Shown piece after piece: positions 26,572 through 38,011 of a stretch of DNA of 64,000 nucleotides. A program made the translations under genes and the position numbers. A model generated the notes under the pieces. It was not told the origin of the DNA. It did no database searches and saw nothing but the letters and a program-made list of their open reading frames with translations. The DNA is from Vermamoeba vermiformis. Lineage: Eukaryota; Tubulinea; Echinamoebida. Location of the stretch: contig JBEWZL010000030.1 in NCBI GenBank assembly GCA_045837725.1, forward strand, positions 434,001 through 498,000, written 5' to 3'. The stretch's first letter is position 1; every line of letters begins with the position of its first letter.

Positions 26572-26816
26572 TTGATAATCAATCGATCTTCAGTCCCAAT
26601 TAATTATCGCTCTGGATCTTCGGTATTTTACGGTTCTACCTCTTTGAAGATAAATAATAGTGATTGTATATCAATATAAATATGTCGGGCTTGTATGGAT
26701 CTCAAAGCCAACGGCAAAACACAATAAATCGAAAAACGAAAAAAAATAATTTGGCTTGAATTTTGCCGGCCACAAAAATCTTCTATTTGCTTAGTTTACT
26801 ACTATACAATACAACA

Positions 26817-27436
26817 CTAGGGTTTATATGCGATTGTTTCATTTAGCTCGCCGATCACAAAGGTACCGTTTGTGGATTGAGTCAGATACCGCTCAATGAA
26901 GACTTGGATCGCAGCAGTTATAGGCACATTGTCACCTGCATTAATGAATAAGGCGGGTCCTTGTGATTTGATCGAGATAGTATTTGATTGGACGCCTCCT
27001 TTGTTTTCGGTAGGTAGATTGAAGTGTTTGTAAATCAGCTCGCTAAATCCAACCTAAAAATTATTATTATAATATTAAATATGAATATTAATGGTGAAAA
27101 TTTTACGTAATAATAACTTACGACAACGGGGATCCTAGATTGCGTCGCATTAAAGTCTTGATGAAATGACACGTTTCTAAGCCATACTACGTCCTTTACC
27201 GGATGAAATATACGACCTATAAATTAATTTCATATTAATAAAGATAAATAAGGAACAAAGTTACAATTTTTCATTCTTTCGATCTGGATGTAGAGCTCGT
27301 TACCTGATATCTTAGTGATGTGTTCGATAAGTAATTCAATTGCTTTATCATTTTCTTCGTTGCCATCGATAGGCGATATAATACAATGCGTTGTTGGTTT
27401 GAACACCAACCCAAATAATTCAATGCTGTTACTCAT
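26817..27436 (-). CDS. Small conserved-looking protein of 154 residues, unrecognised
   Basis: Three exons (27304-27436, 27122-27216, 26817-27053) join in frame to 154 residues: it starts MSNSIELFGLVFKPTTHCI and ends GELNETIAYKP. It has alternating beta strands and helices, no signal peptide and no membrane segment. KDVVWLRNVSFHQDFN and PALFINAGDNVPITAAIQ look like folded-domain sequence. I do not recognise the family; the pattern is compatible with a small scaffold or longin-like fold, but that is a guess. It lies in a run of minus-strand genes, 245 bp from each neighbour. Confidence 0.65.
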
Positions 27437-27681
27437 CACGATAAGTTGAATCAATTAATGTTAAACTAATGAACCTGCCTTAACTTATTAATATAACCGA
27501 CTAAATATGTCACTGGTTCACCGAAATTCGCCTAAAATAGCCGAAAGTCAGGCCCGACCTCCAGCTACAATTAATGCCTCGAAGAGTTATAAAAACTAGC
27601 AATATACAATAATATGGTATTATTTACAATCGATACGCTATTTAATACAAGGTAAGTCTAACGGATTTAGCTTTAGCTTTT

Positions 27682-29315
27682 TTAGATGTTGTCCTCGTCC
27701 TCCACAACGGCATTAATGAAGTTAATCACCTCGCGATGAAATTCTTCGAACTTTTCAAACTGACAGACGTGGCCTGCGCCTTTAATCACCACAATCTTTG
27801 AATGATCGCCCTTCAATGCTGCTTGGAACTTTTCTTGCGAGAATCTAAAGTCAAATGGCGATCCATTAGTAAATAATGCTTAAATAGTAATAAAGCGAGA
27901 TTAATTAGCCATCGTACGAGTAAATAAAGCCAATGAATAAATTCAAAATTTCGGATCAAGATCTGCGCGAATAAATTTGGATCTCTAGAGTGTTGTAATA
28001 GTATATCACCACGTACCGCATATCTTTCTCTCCTGAAATCATCAATTTAGGAATAGTAGGCACGCCTAAGCACTCTGAACTGTATTCTGGTGTCGGATCC
28101 ATCATGAGAGCAGTACAATCGAGCCACATGTCCATATCCATGTGACTTCTGAATAGAGCGTCTTTCATAAGCTACATATATATTAATACGATATAGTTGC
28201 TTAATTTATCGTTGTTTGAAGACTTACTGGAAATGCCTCCTTGGAATAGTTCCAAGTGTAGCGGTATTCATACGCGCGAGGCGTCAATTTGTAAATAATA
28301 TTGGCTGTGTTACTCATCATCTTCAACTCTATAATTATAATATTAATATAGCGCTGATAGCAAAGTATTTTTGGAGCGCATCTGCTAACTTACTTATCGG
28401 AGTCCATTCGTTCAAAGCAGCGTCCATAATAGCACCTCGTACTAAATGAGGATACTCTTTACATAGAGCCATCGTTACGTAAGCACCCATTGAATGGCCG
28501 TAAACAAATGCTCTTTTTTCGGGCACTTGTTGTTCGATCACATCCACTACTGTCCGTAAAGCGGATTCGCGAGTCAATTTTTCTCCACGACGAGATCCTA
28601 AACCGGGTAACTCAACGCTAATAACGCGGTAGCGTTTAGAGAGTTCTTTGAGCGACGGCAAACAGCCCATCCGAGTCGTCATTGCTCCAGAAATCAAAAC
28701 GACGGTGACTTCCGCTTTGGTAGGTCCAGCAATATCAACTGATAATATAGAGGTTAATTGGAATTCGTCCACGAACAAATTTCAGAAATTGAAATGTTTT
28801 TTCAAATAAATTGCGGTGAACTGGTGCGGATTGAGCATGAAACGGTAAAAATAGCTAATTAAAGTACGTACAGTGTCTAGTATAATCCAAATTAGAATAT
28901 CTCTTCAAGCAATCGTCGCAAACACGTTGTGGAACGTCATAGTCGAAGTTGTCTGATCCAAACGTCATTACGTTAAACAACCGATTTTTCAGTAACGAAG
29001 TAAATATTAAATTATTATTATAATACGCGCATAGAACAAAATTACATGGATTAACAAATTCTAAGGTTTACAAGTTGCAGATTTGGTATTTTTCTAATTT
29101 CATGAAGCGAAACAAAGAAAATAAGAGGTATAGTTACCTGGCAATAATATAAAGACATCAGCACATGTTTTGCAAAATATAAAGCCGCACGCCATGCAGT
29201 GGTATTTAATCGAGAAGAATCCAAACTCGGATTTGCATCGATTGCATTTGTCGGCCTTGCTCTTCTCTTGAAGCACTGGCTTTACTCTTCCTATTATAAC
29301 AGGTCCTTGTTCCAT
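27682..29315 (-). CDS. FYVE-type zinc finger fused to alpha/beta hydrolase
   Basis: Six exons (29138-29315, 28872-28952, 28394-28738, 28228-28328, 28017-28171, 27682-27844) give 340 residues. Residues of about 20-80 form a FYVE-like finger with all eight cysteines in CxxC pairs: CNRC, HCMACG, FCKTC and RVCDDC. The WxxD motif and the RR/KHHCR basic patch that bind PI3P are degenerate (IKYHCMACG). After exon 2 comes a complete alpha/beta hydrolase: VVLISGAM, VELPGLGSR, the nucleophile elbow FVYGHSMGAY, SGEKD for the acid and KGAGHVCQFE for the histidine. A lipase or esterase at an endosomal or phagosomal membrane is a reasonable inference. The splice across the two domains keeps frame, so this is one gene by sequence; transcript evidence is not available here. 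Confidence 0.75.
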
Positions 29316-29414
29316 CTTGTGTTGTGCTTCTTTTTCGTGAAAGTTTTAAAATCAAACCGCGCCATCCAGTTCGTTAGTATTATTTTTGTAACGGAATGGT
29401 AAACATATGACGGA
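29316..29414. promoter_or_regulatory. Compact bidirectional promoter
   Basis: Only 99 bp separate the start codons of the FYVE-hydrolase gene (minus) and the low-complexity nuclear gene (plus). Both promoters and 5' UTRs must share this DNA. No clear TATA box is seen. Confidence 0.5.
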
Positions 29415-32402
29415 ATGACCGAGGAACCTAAGGAGACTAGTCAAGGAGTTAAGCGCAAAGAGGCTCCTGAATTGGGTGAGGATCTGCCCGTTAGTCCTGT
29501 CAAAGTAAGTTTTTTCGACGATCGTCGGTCAGATCGCGCCAAAAAAATCTATCGAAATATTAAGCAAATAAATAATACATATATAATATATTATATTTAT
29601 GATATTCATTATTTGATCGATAATTATTAGCCGGTAACTAATATTCTAATTATTATTTTTTTGATCGCGAAGAAATTAAAAGAAACTCATGAAGGCGATA
29701 ATATCCAAAAATTCGTAGAAATAAAACAAGAGCCACAACAAATACCAATTATAATAGAACCTCCACCGATACCAGACCCAATTGCCACATCCGCATCTCC
29801 AAAACCTTTAGATGCAGTTACACCACCCCAACCAACAAATATACCACCCACAAATACAGAACCGCCTATTATACAGCAATCAGCACCAGTTCCACGAGCT
29901 GAACAGCCTCAGAATCGAATATTATCGAGCGACGAAGAAAAAGAATTATTAGAGCAATTACAAAATCAAGAAAAATCCAATCCTGTATTAGCACGATTTC
30001 GGAGGAAATTGGCAATACGACAGGTATGATTATATGACCATATATAATATTTATTTTGATTTAAATAATTTTTTTGGATCACGATTGACGTTAGGCCGAT
30101 CCCGCACAAATTTATCGATAATTATAATATTAAATCATCTATAATTATACTCGTGCAATAGTATACTTAGATTTTAGAAAATTAGAGCTATTTTTAAATA
30201 ACAAAATTATTCCAAAATAGGCAAAGAGGAGTCAAGGCCACGAAGACAAAATTTTTGATTTGGAGCAATTAATTACAACATATACCAACACTACGGAGAA
30301 AAAAGAACGAAGATTAGTTCAATTTTATCCTAAGAAACAGATCTACAATTATCTCAAGTCAATGCCGTCCCCGAAAAAACTCAAATCGAGCAGCAATGGC
30401 CCTGCAAATGTGAATATAGCGAGCAATGGTAGTATAGGCCATAGCCATGCGATTGCGATTAAAAAAGAACACGATCCAAATAAGAAACCGATCGCGAGTG
30501 TCACGGGAACTGGCAACATCAGTGCCATCAAGCCTATTGTTCCGCCGACGACAGTAGCGACAGGATTGGCTGTCAATGTCAAGCCCAGCACGTCCAACAA
30601 CACGAATGTCATTGCTCGTCAAGCCACTGCGACACCCATCGGCGTCAAAGTACCCGGATCCAACGCCATCAGTACGTCTCACAAAAATCCATAATATTCA
30701 TTCAAATAGCATATTATAATCATATCCAATATATATATTATACTATTAGTGTTTATATTGGTGTTAATGTGATTTTAATGTGTGTTTAGGTATCACGAAC
30801 CAAGCGTACATTACAAGTGCCGGCAAGACACCAATTTTGATTCCAGGACTCAAGCCTGGCACAGGTGTCTTGGCTGGCAATGTAGTCACCGCTGGCATGC
30901 TCACTGGTGGTATAGTCAAAGGTGCTGGTAATAGTAAGTTGATCAAACATGACCGGATCCACAACATTTTTTTTCCTTCCATCGAAATTTCAGTAATAGG
31001 CGTTATCCTATTGGTTAAATATCACGTGCTAATTGTTATTTTGCAGCGCCGATTGCGGTGCGAGTGCAAGGTCCCGGCACAACGCAAGTGCAAGCAGTGA
31101 CAGTGCCCAATGCTCTGCCTAAAGGCAACATTGCAGTGGTGCCCGTGCAAGTGCCCAAAACAGGCACGAAAGTCATCACACCGATCTCCGTGCCCAAGCT
31201 CTCCACGCAAGCCATCACAGCGCAGCAGTTGATTATGAACCCTAAGTTGGGCCAAGGTGCCACGCCAGTCCAATTGAAGCCCGTGACTTTGACAGCGGCC
31301 AACGCAAAGATGTTGGCGGGCGTGGTCAAGAACCCGAACGCCGTGGCAATTCCCAAAACAGGAAATGTCGTGGCGGTGGCTGGGTACCCGACAATCACAA
31401 CGGCCAATGGGAAAAATCCAGGGCCTACCACGGGCCAAGTCATTACTGTTGGCGGAAGAACAGCCGTTGTGGTGCCAGTCTCCGCGGCTAAATTAGGCCA
31501 AGCGATGCCTAATGTCAACAAGCCAGGCACCACGACAGCCAGCGTGTTGAGTCCGACTGGCCGCGGTACAGCCATCGCAATCAGTCCGTCAACTGCCTCA
31601 GCTATTGCAGCCGTGACGGGTGTCGCACCGCCAGGGGGTATCAAGGGCCAGCCAACACCTGCGTCAGTCAAGACAGTGCCGATAATCCAAGCCGCACTCG
31701 CCAAGACCGCCGTGCAGTCCGCAGTGCCCGTGCCAACCACTGCTGCTCCCAAACAAATCGCCATTCAGCCCAAGACCGCCACACCCGTGCCATTGGCTCC
31801 CAAACCCACGCCCATCGCACCGAATGTCAAATCACCCGTGCCCGTGACACCTGTCACTGTGACACCTGTCATCAGCCAACCAATCCCCGCGACAGCCGCA
31901 CCTGCCGTCAATCCAGCCACAACCAACACGAATGTAGACCATACTAAGCCCGCTGAAGCCTCAGCAACGAATACCAATGTCACGTCTAAGCCCGAAAGTG
32001 CGACCAATTCACCCACGACCACGACAAAAACTACCCGCCAAATTACTGCCAAAGCCACTGCCCCGACACCAGCGACTAGTGCCGCTAATCAAACTGAGAA
32101 TAAGAGCGATGCTGATAAGCCCGAGCAGTGACAAAAAGGCACCTGCTGCAGCGTCGAAAAAAGAAGCGCCGAAAGGGAAAGCGACTAGTGCCGCAGCTGC
32201 AAAGAAAAATAATGCAAAGACTGCGAGTGAAGAGAAAGAAAAAGAAGAGAAAGAAGAACAGTCTAACAATAACGACAACGAAGATGACACGGAGTCACCG
32301 TCACGGCGAAGAACAACGCGATCATCTGCGGCTAAAGCTGCGCCTGCTGCCAGTGCTGCGCCCAAAAAAGGAAACAGCAAGGCTAAAAAAGGCAAAAAAT
32401 AA
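29415..32402 (+). CDS. Low-complexity Val/Thr/Pro-rich nuclear protein, unrecognised
   Basis: Exons 29415-29504, 29673-30023, 30221-30671, 30790-30933 and 31047 onward are well supported. The N-terminus has a KRKEAPE signal and proline-rich runs; exon 3 carries a short possibly folded segment (IFDLEQLITTYTNTTEKKER...YPKKQIYNYLKSMPSPKK). Then come about 350 residues of repetitive V-x-V-P/T-V-x-x-P sequence without charge, as in transcriptional coactivators or HCF-1-like linkers. The frame closes with a stop at 32129-32131 (706 residues). An intron at 32079-32151 (GTGCCG...CTGCTGCAG) would instead lead into a strongly coding-like Lys/Glu/Ala tail ending KGNSKAKKGKK at 32402 (772 residues). I prefer the longer form because the tail has clear protein-like bias. 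Confidence 0.6.
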
Positions 32403-32719
32403 TATTTTTGTAAATAAGTTAAAAATAAACGACCTGTACTGTAATTAATTGAAACCAAAAGCTTATGTTATATATTAAAAGAGGCTTAGTATTTCGATTT
32501 CAATCATTTTTTTATTTACAATTTTCAAAAAAGAAGTGACAATTATTCATAAATTCAAAATAAGAAAATTATGTTTCTTTCTTTACATGGCCGTCAACTT
32601 CTTCTTTTTTTCTTTTTTTACGTCAATTCCTTCTTCTTCTATTATTCCTATGTGACATTGAACTATATTACATTATTTAAAAATTTGCTTTGATTTTTTT
32701 TTTGGTCGATCCAGATCCG
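32403..32719. other. Convergent 3' spacer
   Basis: 317 bp between the 3' ends of two convergent genes. It is T-rich on the plus strand with several T runs around 32600-32700. I see no gene. Confidence 0.5.
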
Positions 32720-34947
32720 CTAACTATCGCTATCACTGCTATCGCTGCTGTCACTACTATCACTACTATCACTACTATCATCATCGTTCATCATTGCAGC
32801 GGCATTGATCGCCTGTGTAGTCGTATTCGTCGGTTGTGAACTGAAATCCAGTGGATCGAGCACATCCATCGGATCCGCTGGTTGTGGCTGTGCCCCAACA
32901 TCTTCCATATGCTGATCATTGCTATTATTGTTATGGGCTGGTTCAGGCGGTGGGATATAATCAAAGCTCATGATATCTCCCGCTGTCAGTTCACTCTCCT
33001 TGGTGCCACTGCCGTGCTCGTTGTTGCCGTTAAAATTGTTGTCCACGTGCGCCGTGTCATTGTCGCTCGATCCGTTCGAATGGCTGTTCTCGAGTTCATC
33101 TCCCAAAAGTTTCGCAAAGTCTTCAAGTTCCGCGTCTTCGTTCGTCTTTTTCTTTCCCCGGCCGTACGCACTGAGAGTTTTTCCGCCTCGTTTCGGATGT
33201 GCGGCCGGTTGTTTCGTCTTGGCGCCGCGTCCTTTGGCGGGTTTGGGCGCAGGAGCTGTTTCTTTCTTTTTGCTCGCCGTGCTGGCCTCGGGCGGTGAGA
33301 CACTTGAGTGCGAGTTGACCGTGCCTGGTGGTGTCTGCACGGACTGTGGGGTCGTTGGTTCTGCCCCGCCCGGCGGTGTGATTGGTGGTTCTATAAATAG
33401 ATCACATTAATCGCCCGTCACTGTCATAAAAAAATCTCTCAAACATCACGTGTCAAAAATTTTTCACACAAGATCCGAACACCATGATATCTCGATTGAT
33501 AATTACAATTATCTCATATTAAATATTATTATAGAATATATATAACTTACTTCCATCTGCGCCATGTGCCCCTGGAACTCTGAGCTTGATCCGAACCTGT
33601 GTAAAAATTACGTGTCAATTACAGTGTGAAAGATAGTCGAATGGTTAGGGCGCGAATGATTTCCATAAAAGGCAATAGAATTCAATTCTCGGACGTACTC
33701 CACCAGCCTTTTTCGTGCTCGAGTCAGGCGTGACAGGTTGACCCCCTGCATTCGGCGACGACCCCGCGCTGTTAGTATACGGATTATTGGGCTGCACGAG
33801 TGTGCCTTGTACTGTCCCCGTCGATGCCGCGACAGCACTGTGCTGCACGGACTTGAGTGCCGAGGCTGTGCTGCATTTAATTTGTTCCAACCGCATCGTG
33901 CCCGTCGTACTGTCAAACACGAGAATGCATTCGTTTTTGGCTGAATCATCGCACGTGCCATCAAAATGCTTAGGCTCGCCCTGGTTATGACGTTAGACAA
34001 TGTTTCCTAAAAAGGAAATTGCGTTCATGAAAGAAAAAGTTTTGCAAAGTTAGGGTTGGAAAGATCTAGTAAATTCAAACTTGCCGAAACTAATAGAGAT
34101 ATAGTTATATATTTATAATATAGTATAATAGAAGCGCAATATTATTATTTGCAAATTATTGTATTATTCATAAGAGCAGTTAAGATCCAAGATTACTTAA
34201 TGTATGGACACGAATTAAAATTGACCTAATCTTTCGTTATTTAATTAATTATTAAATAATAATATGATATATATGATTATTAAGGCTCAATATTTAATAG
34301 AAAAATTATTCCGATTTGATTTTTGAACGGGATCATGATTTTAGCGAATTACCGAAGCTTCCAACGATAAAAAAATTAAGTAGAGTATAAAGTATATGGA
34401 GTATATATATATATTTCAGTATTAATTGGATTAAGCTTTGCAGTCATCGAAAATTAATAATTTGTGGCAAGATCGAGTGATTACGATTTTAGCGGGAAGA
34501 ATTTTGTCTTGTATTATTGATTATTACTATAATTATATTATTACCTGACTAGTTTGATACTGCAAATTAATATGCCGATCACTGTTACGCCGTAGTACTG
34601 CTGGTTTTGAAAAATCAACGGATTCAGGAATAAAGCCAACTAAAAAAATCGTTAGTTCGCGTCAATAATAGGCGTAATATTATACTTAATATTAATAGAA
34701 ATATTAGAAAATATTGCTGCGGCAAAAATGAATTTGCGCCTAAAAATTAATTTCAGATTTGATAAAAAAATCAAAAAATTTCTGCCCGACTAAATAAATA
34801 ACTATTCTTATTAATAAATCTGCACTACTCACATTGTAGTGAATAATATCCTGATTCTTGCGGGTTCAAAAAACTTTCGCCAAGCTCGATCTTGTATTCG
34901 ACTCCATCTTGAATGAGAGCAGTTCCATTGCTTTCATTGCTGCTCAT
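32720..34947 (-). CDS. EAF: ELL-associated factor (EAF) family protein
   Basis: Six or so exons on the minus strand. The N-terminus reads MSSNESNGTALIQDGVEYKI then ELGESFLNPQESGYYSLQ, followed by GFIPESVDFSKPAVLRRNSD and ECILVFDSTTGTMRLEQI. This is the order of the EAF transactivation domain: LGESF, then a short Phe/Pro-Asp region, then the L.FD..TG...LE.I block seen in animal EAF1/2. EAF binds the elongation factor ELL and stimulates RNA polymerase II elongation in super and little elongation complexes. The rest is disordered, Pro/Ser/Lys-rich with KGRGAKTK basic patches, and ends in an acidic Asp-Ser repeat. The family call rests on about 100 residues. Confidence 0.75.
32725..32785 (-). repeat. 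Ser-Ser-Asp coding minisatellite in the EAF tail
   Basis: A 9-bp period (plus-strand unit like CACTACTAT) repeated about five times encodes DSSDSSDSSDSSDSSDSDS at the C-terminus of the EAF protein. Such CK2-type acidic serine tails vary in length easily by slippage. Confidence 0.7.
33998..34540. other. Long AT-rich intron in the EAF gene
   Basis: Roughly 540 bp between two EAF exons (exon ends near 33980 and resumes near 34544). It contains many TATA runs, including a dinucleotide TA tract near 34400. No gene is apparent in it. Confidence 0.5.
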
Positions 34948-35355
34948 GGTATAAATAGGGATATATAAATAATACTAATATTACATGTACAACTAATATA
35001 CGATTAATTTTGGCTGTGTTTCTCTGATCGACAAGCAACAACAAAAAATATTCAGCTCAAGTCTTAACCTCATTTCAACTTTGAGAAATTCTTAAAGAAC
35101 CTACATACGACTATATTAATGTCTCTCTAAACCGGTTGCAAGCCGATCTGAACGGATGTACTGCCAGAAATACGGCGAATGCTCAGCTAAATTAGATTTC
35201 CCTTCCCTACTCTCTTCCCAATAAATTACCGTTGGAGTCCGTGCATTGTTGTACGGACGAAGGTATGCCGTGGTTGGATGGCCTGTTGCCGTTCATGAAA
35301 AGAAAGCGTTGGACTTTTTCTTTGTTTTCAACTAGATCGACGTACAAATAGCACA
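34948..35355. promoter_or_regulatory. Divergent promoter region EAF / MAK11
   Basis: 408 bp separate the two start codons. The half next to EAF is AT-rich with TATA-like sequence near 34953-34980; the half next to the WD40 gene is GC-richer. Specific factor sites cannot be assigned. Confidence 0.4.
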
Positions 35356-37807
35356 ATGGAGGCCTCTTTTATTATTAATGTTGGTAGTTATGAGAAAGCT
35401 CTCTACGGATATGACGCAATGTTCAATCCGAACTACGCGAACCAGCAAAAACTCAAATCCAAAGGACAAATGAAAGATGAGGTCGAAGAGTTCAAATTCT
35501 TATTGAGACCTATTTATGCTTATATGCCACACACTGGCTGCATTAAAGTCTTGGCTTCAAACGAAAAATATCTCGCATCCGCTTCTACTGACGAGATGAT
35601 CAAGTAAGAAAAATTAAATAATGAAATATTATGCGTTATCACGCCTATAATACGATTTACGATCACGCAAATAATATTATCCATATTTATTATGAATTTT
35701 TAACGTTTATCGATACGATTTTTGGATACGATCCGGATCTGATCGCATTTTATTCGTTAGAATTTACGACTTGACGAAGAGAGTCGAAGTAGGTTCATTA
35801 ACACAGCATGAAGGTAAATATATGACCAATATTACCATTATTCGATCGATTTTATGTTCGAGAAATATTTTGGATCGGATTTGCTCGTTAACGAGGAACA
35901 AATTAATTGCTTAAAATATTCCTAAATAATACTCACATATTAATACTATATAGGTATGGTTACTGCTATGCAATTTTGGAAGAACAAATACTTGTTTACC
36001 GCGAGCATGGATGGAACTGTCTGTGTTTGGGTAACTAAGGACTGGGACATCGTTCAAATACTGAAACATAAGTAAGTTATATATGCATATTAATTTATCC
36101 CATAATTTCTCGCGCGGCGAATAATTGGTGGGAGATCTGATCCACACCGCGCAAAAAATTCGAAAATTTGACATGATGAAAAATGAATTCCTCGTTCCGA
36201 AGATGTAAAGGTGGATAATTCATTATCTGATTACAACAATGCATATATTTTTGCTCAAAAACGCAATGTAGCAAATTTATTTTTTTATCGATCGGATTCG
36301 CCGATCCAAAATCCGGATCTTACTTCAATTTTTTGTATTGCAATTTGTCTAATGTTATTACTTATGCATAGGGCACCTATTCTTGCGATGGCTGTTCATC
36401 CTTCAGGCAAATTGTGTCTTACTGCAGGAAACGATAAAAAAATGAAGTTGTGGGACTTACAAACAGGCAACTGCGCCTCAACTATGCCTTTAGAACACGG
36501 TAAATATCATAATATAATATATATATATATGCATAGCATTCTTAAGCTAATTTATCGCCATTTAGATCCCGATCTTGTGATGTGGTCTCCAGCCGGCGAA
36601 ACTTTTGCCGTTGTAATTAATCAACAAGTCTTAATATATTCCGCTAAGGTATGTATATATATTATAGACTTAGTATAATAATATATTCTAACGATTGAAC
36701 GGTTAGACGGGCAAAGTCATTAATACCATTAAAGAACCGAAGAGAATTAACGCCATCGCTTATTTATCAGTAAGCATTGCTATAAATGTGTTATATGAGT
36801 GCTAATATATATTATATAGGAAAAAGTTTTGGCTTCTGGTGGTGAAAACAGACAGATCAATGTTTGGCAGATTTACGAAGGAACGAATCTGCACGTGTTG
36901 ACTGGTTTCGAGAACCGTATTAAGAATTTATTTGCTATTGATAAGCCCGAAGAACAGAAACAAAAGGATGCCAAGTATCCCTATTTGATTTCGACTAGCA
37001 GCGATTGCTCGGTCAAGATCTGGGATCTCGATGAATCAACTAAAGAATCAGTCGCTGAGACTTATATCGATGATAGTCGTATTACCTGTTTGACCTCCTC
37101 ATTCGTTGTTGGTAAGTTATGGCTCTGTACTTTCCTGAACAAAAACTAGATTCGGACCGATTTTTTAGATCGCTTAAAATCTTTTCAATAGACGTTCTGT
37201 GGCTTAATATATTATTACTTTCATAGATATGCAAGTTAAAGAGAAGAAAGAAGGCGAAGAAGACTCGTCAGATCTAAGCGAAGAAGTAAGCGAAGAAAAC
37301 AAAACTAAAAAGAACTCTAAGAAGCGAAAACGCGACCAATATGTCACCGTTGAGCAAGAAGAAGGTGATGAAGAGCAAGATGACGCTGAAGACGATGAAG
37401 ATAGCGCTGATCTCGACGACGAGGATGTGGATTCGGAGATGGAGGGTCAAGTTTTTGACGCTAAAGACGTTCCTGAGCTATTAGAAGATGAAAATAGCGA
37501 AGGTGATGGCAATGGAGATGATGGAGATGATAATAATGACGATGAGGACGATGAGGAAGAAGAGATCGAGCAACCAAAAAAGATCCAGAAAAAAGTCAAG
37601 GACTTTGACGTAAAGAAGCAAAATAAGGCTAATAACAAACAAAATAAGCAGAATAACAAGGCTAAGAAGCAAAACGTCCCCGCAAACAATAATAACCAGA
37701 AAAAGAAGGTCGTTCAACATGCCGATCAAGCGAAACAAAATAACAACAAAAAGCAAGCTCCGACCAATCAAGGCAAGCCACTCAAAGGAATTTTGAAGAA
37801 AAAATAA
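35356..37807 (+). CDS. MAK11: WD40 protein MAK11 / PAK1IP1 (60S ribosome biogenesis)
   Basis: Eight exons (35356-35603, 35761-35813, 35954-36071, 36372-36499, 36566-36648, 36707-36769, 36820-37111, 37227-37807) give 521 residues. WD units are clear: IKVLASNEKYLASASTDEMI, MVTAMQFWKNKYLFTASMDG, ILAMAVHPSGKLCLTAGNDK followed by KMKLWDLQTGNCA, and SSDCSVKIWDLDE. The third repeat, APILAMAVHPSGKL with WDLQTG, matches the characteristic block of Mak11/PAK1IP1 proteins, nucleolar factors that help Rlp24 recruitment to pre-60S particles. The last exon is a 190-residue tail of Glu/Asp runs followed by Lys/Asn/Gln-rich sequence ending KGILKKK, typical of nucleolar proteins. Confidence 0.82.
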
Positions 37808-38011
37808 ATCGCTTGCCATCTTTAGTAATCTCGCGCAAATACCAGACGTTGACCGAAAAGTTGTTGAAACAAAAAACCGAATTGAATTTAATTTTCTTCT
37901 CTTCACACATCAACCATTCATTCATAAAATAAGCTTTTTTTGGTACGACGTCAGGTTTAATCCTTCAGGTAGAAACTCACTTCCGATCCAGATTCAGATC
38001 AAACTTTGAAG

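Noticed and set aside
31036-32058. Long antisense frames opposite the Val/Thr/Pro-rich gene
   Set aside because: They arise from the low-complexity GC-rich repeats of the sense gene; splice sites and tail support the plus strand.
33620-33710. tRNA-like D-arm sequence (GTCGAATGGTTAGGGCGCG) inside the EAF gene
   Set aside because: The following bases do not form anticodon or T stems, and no B box or terminator is present; at most a decayed tRNA remnant.
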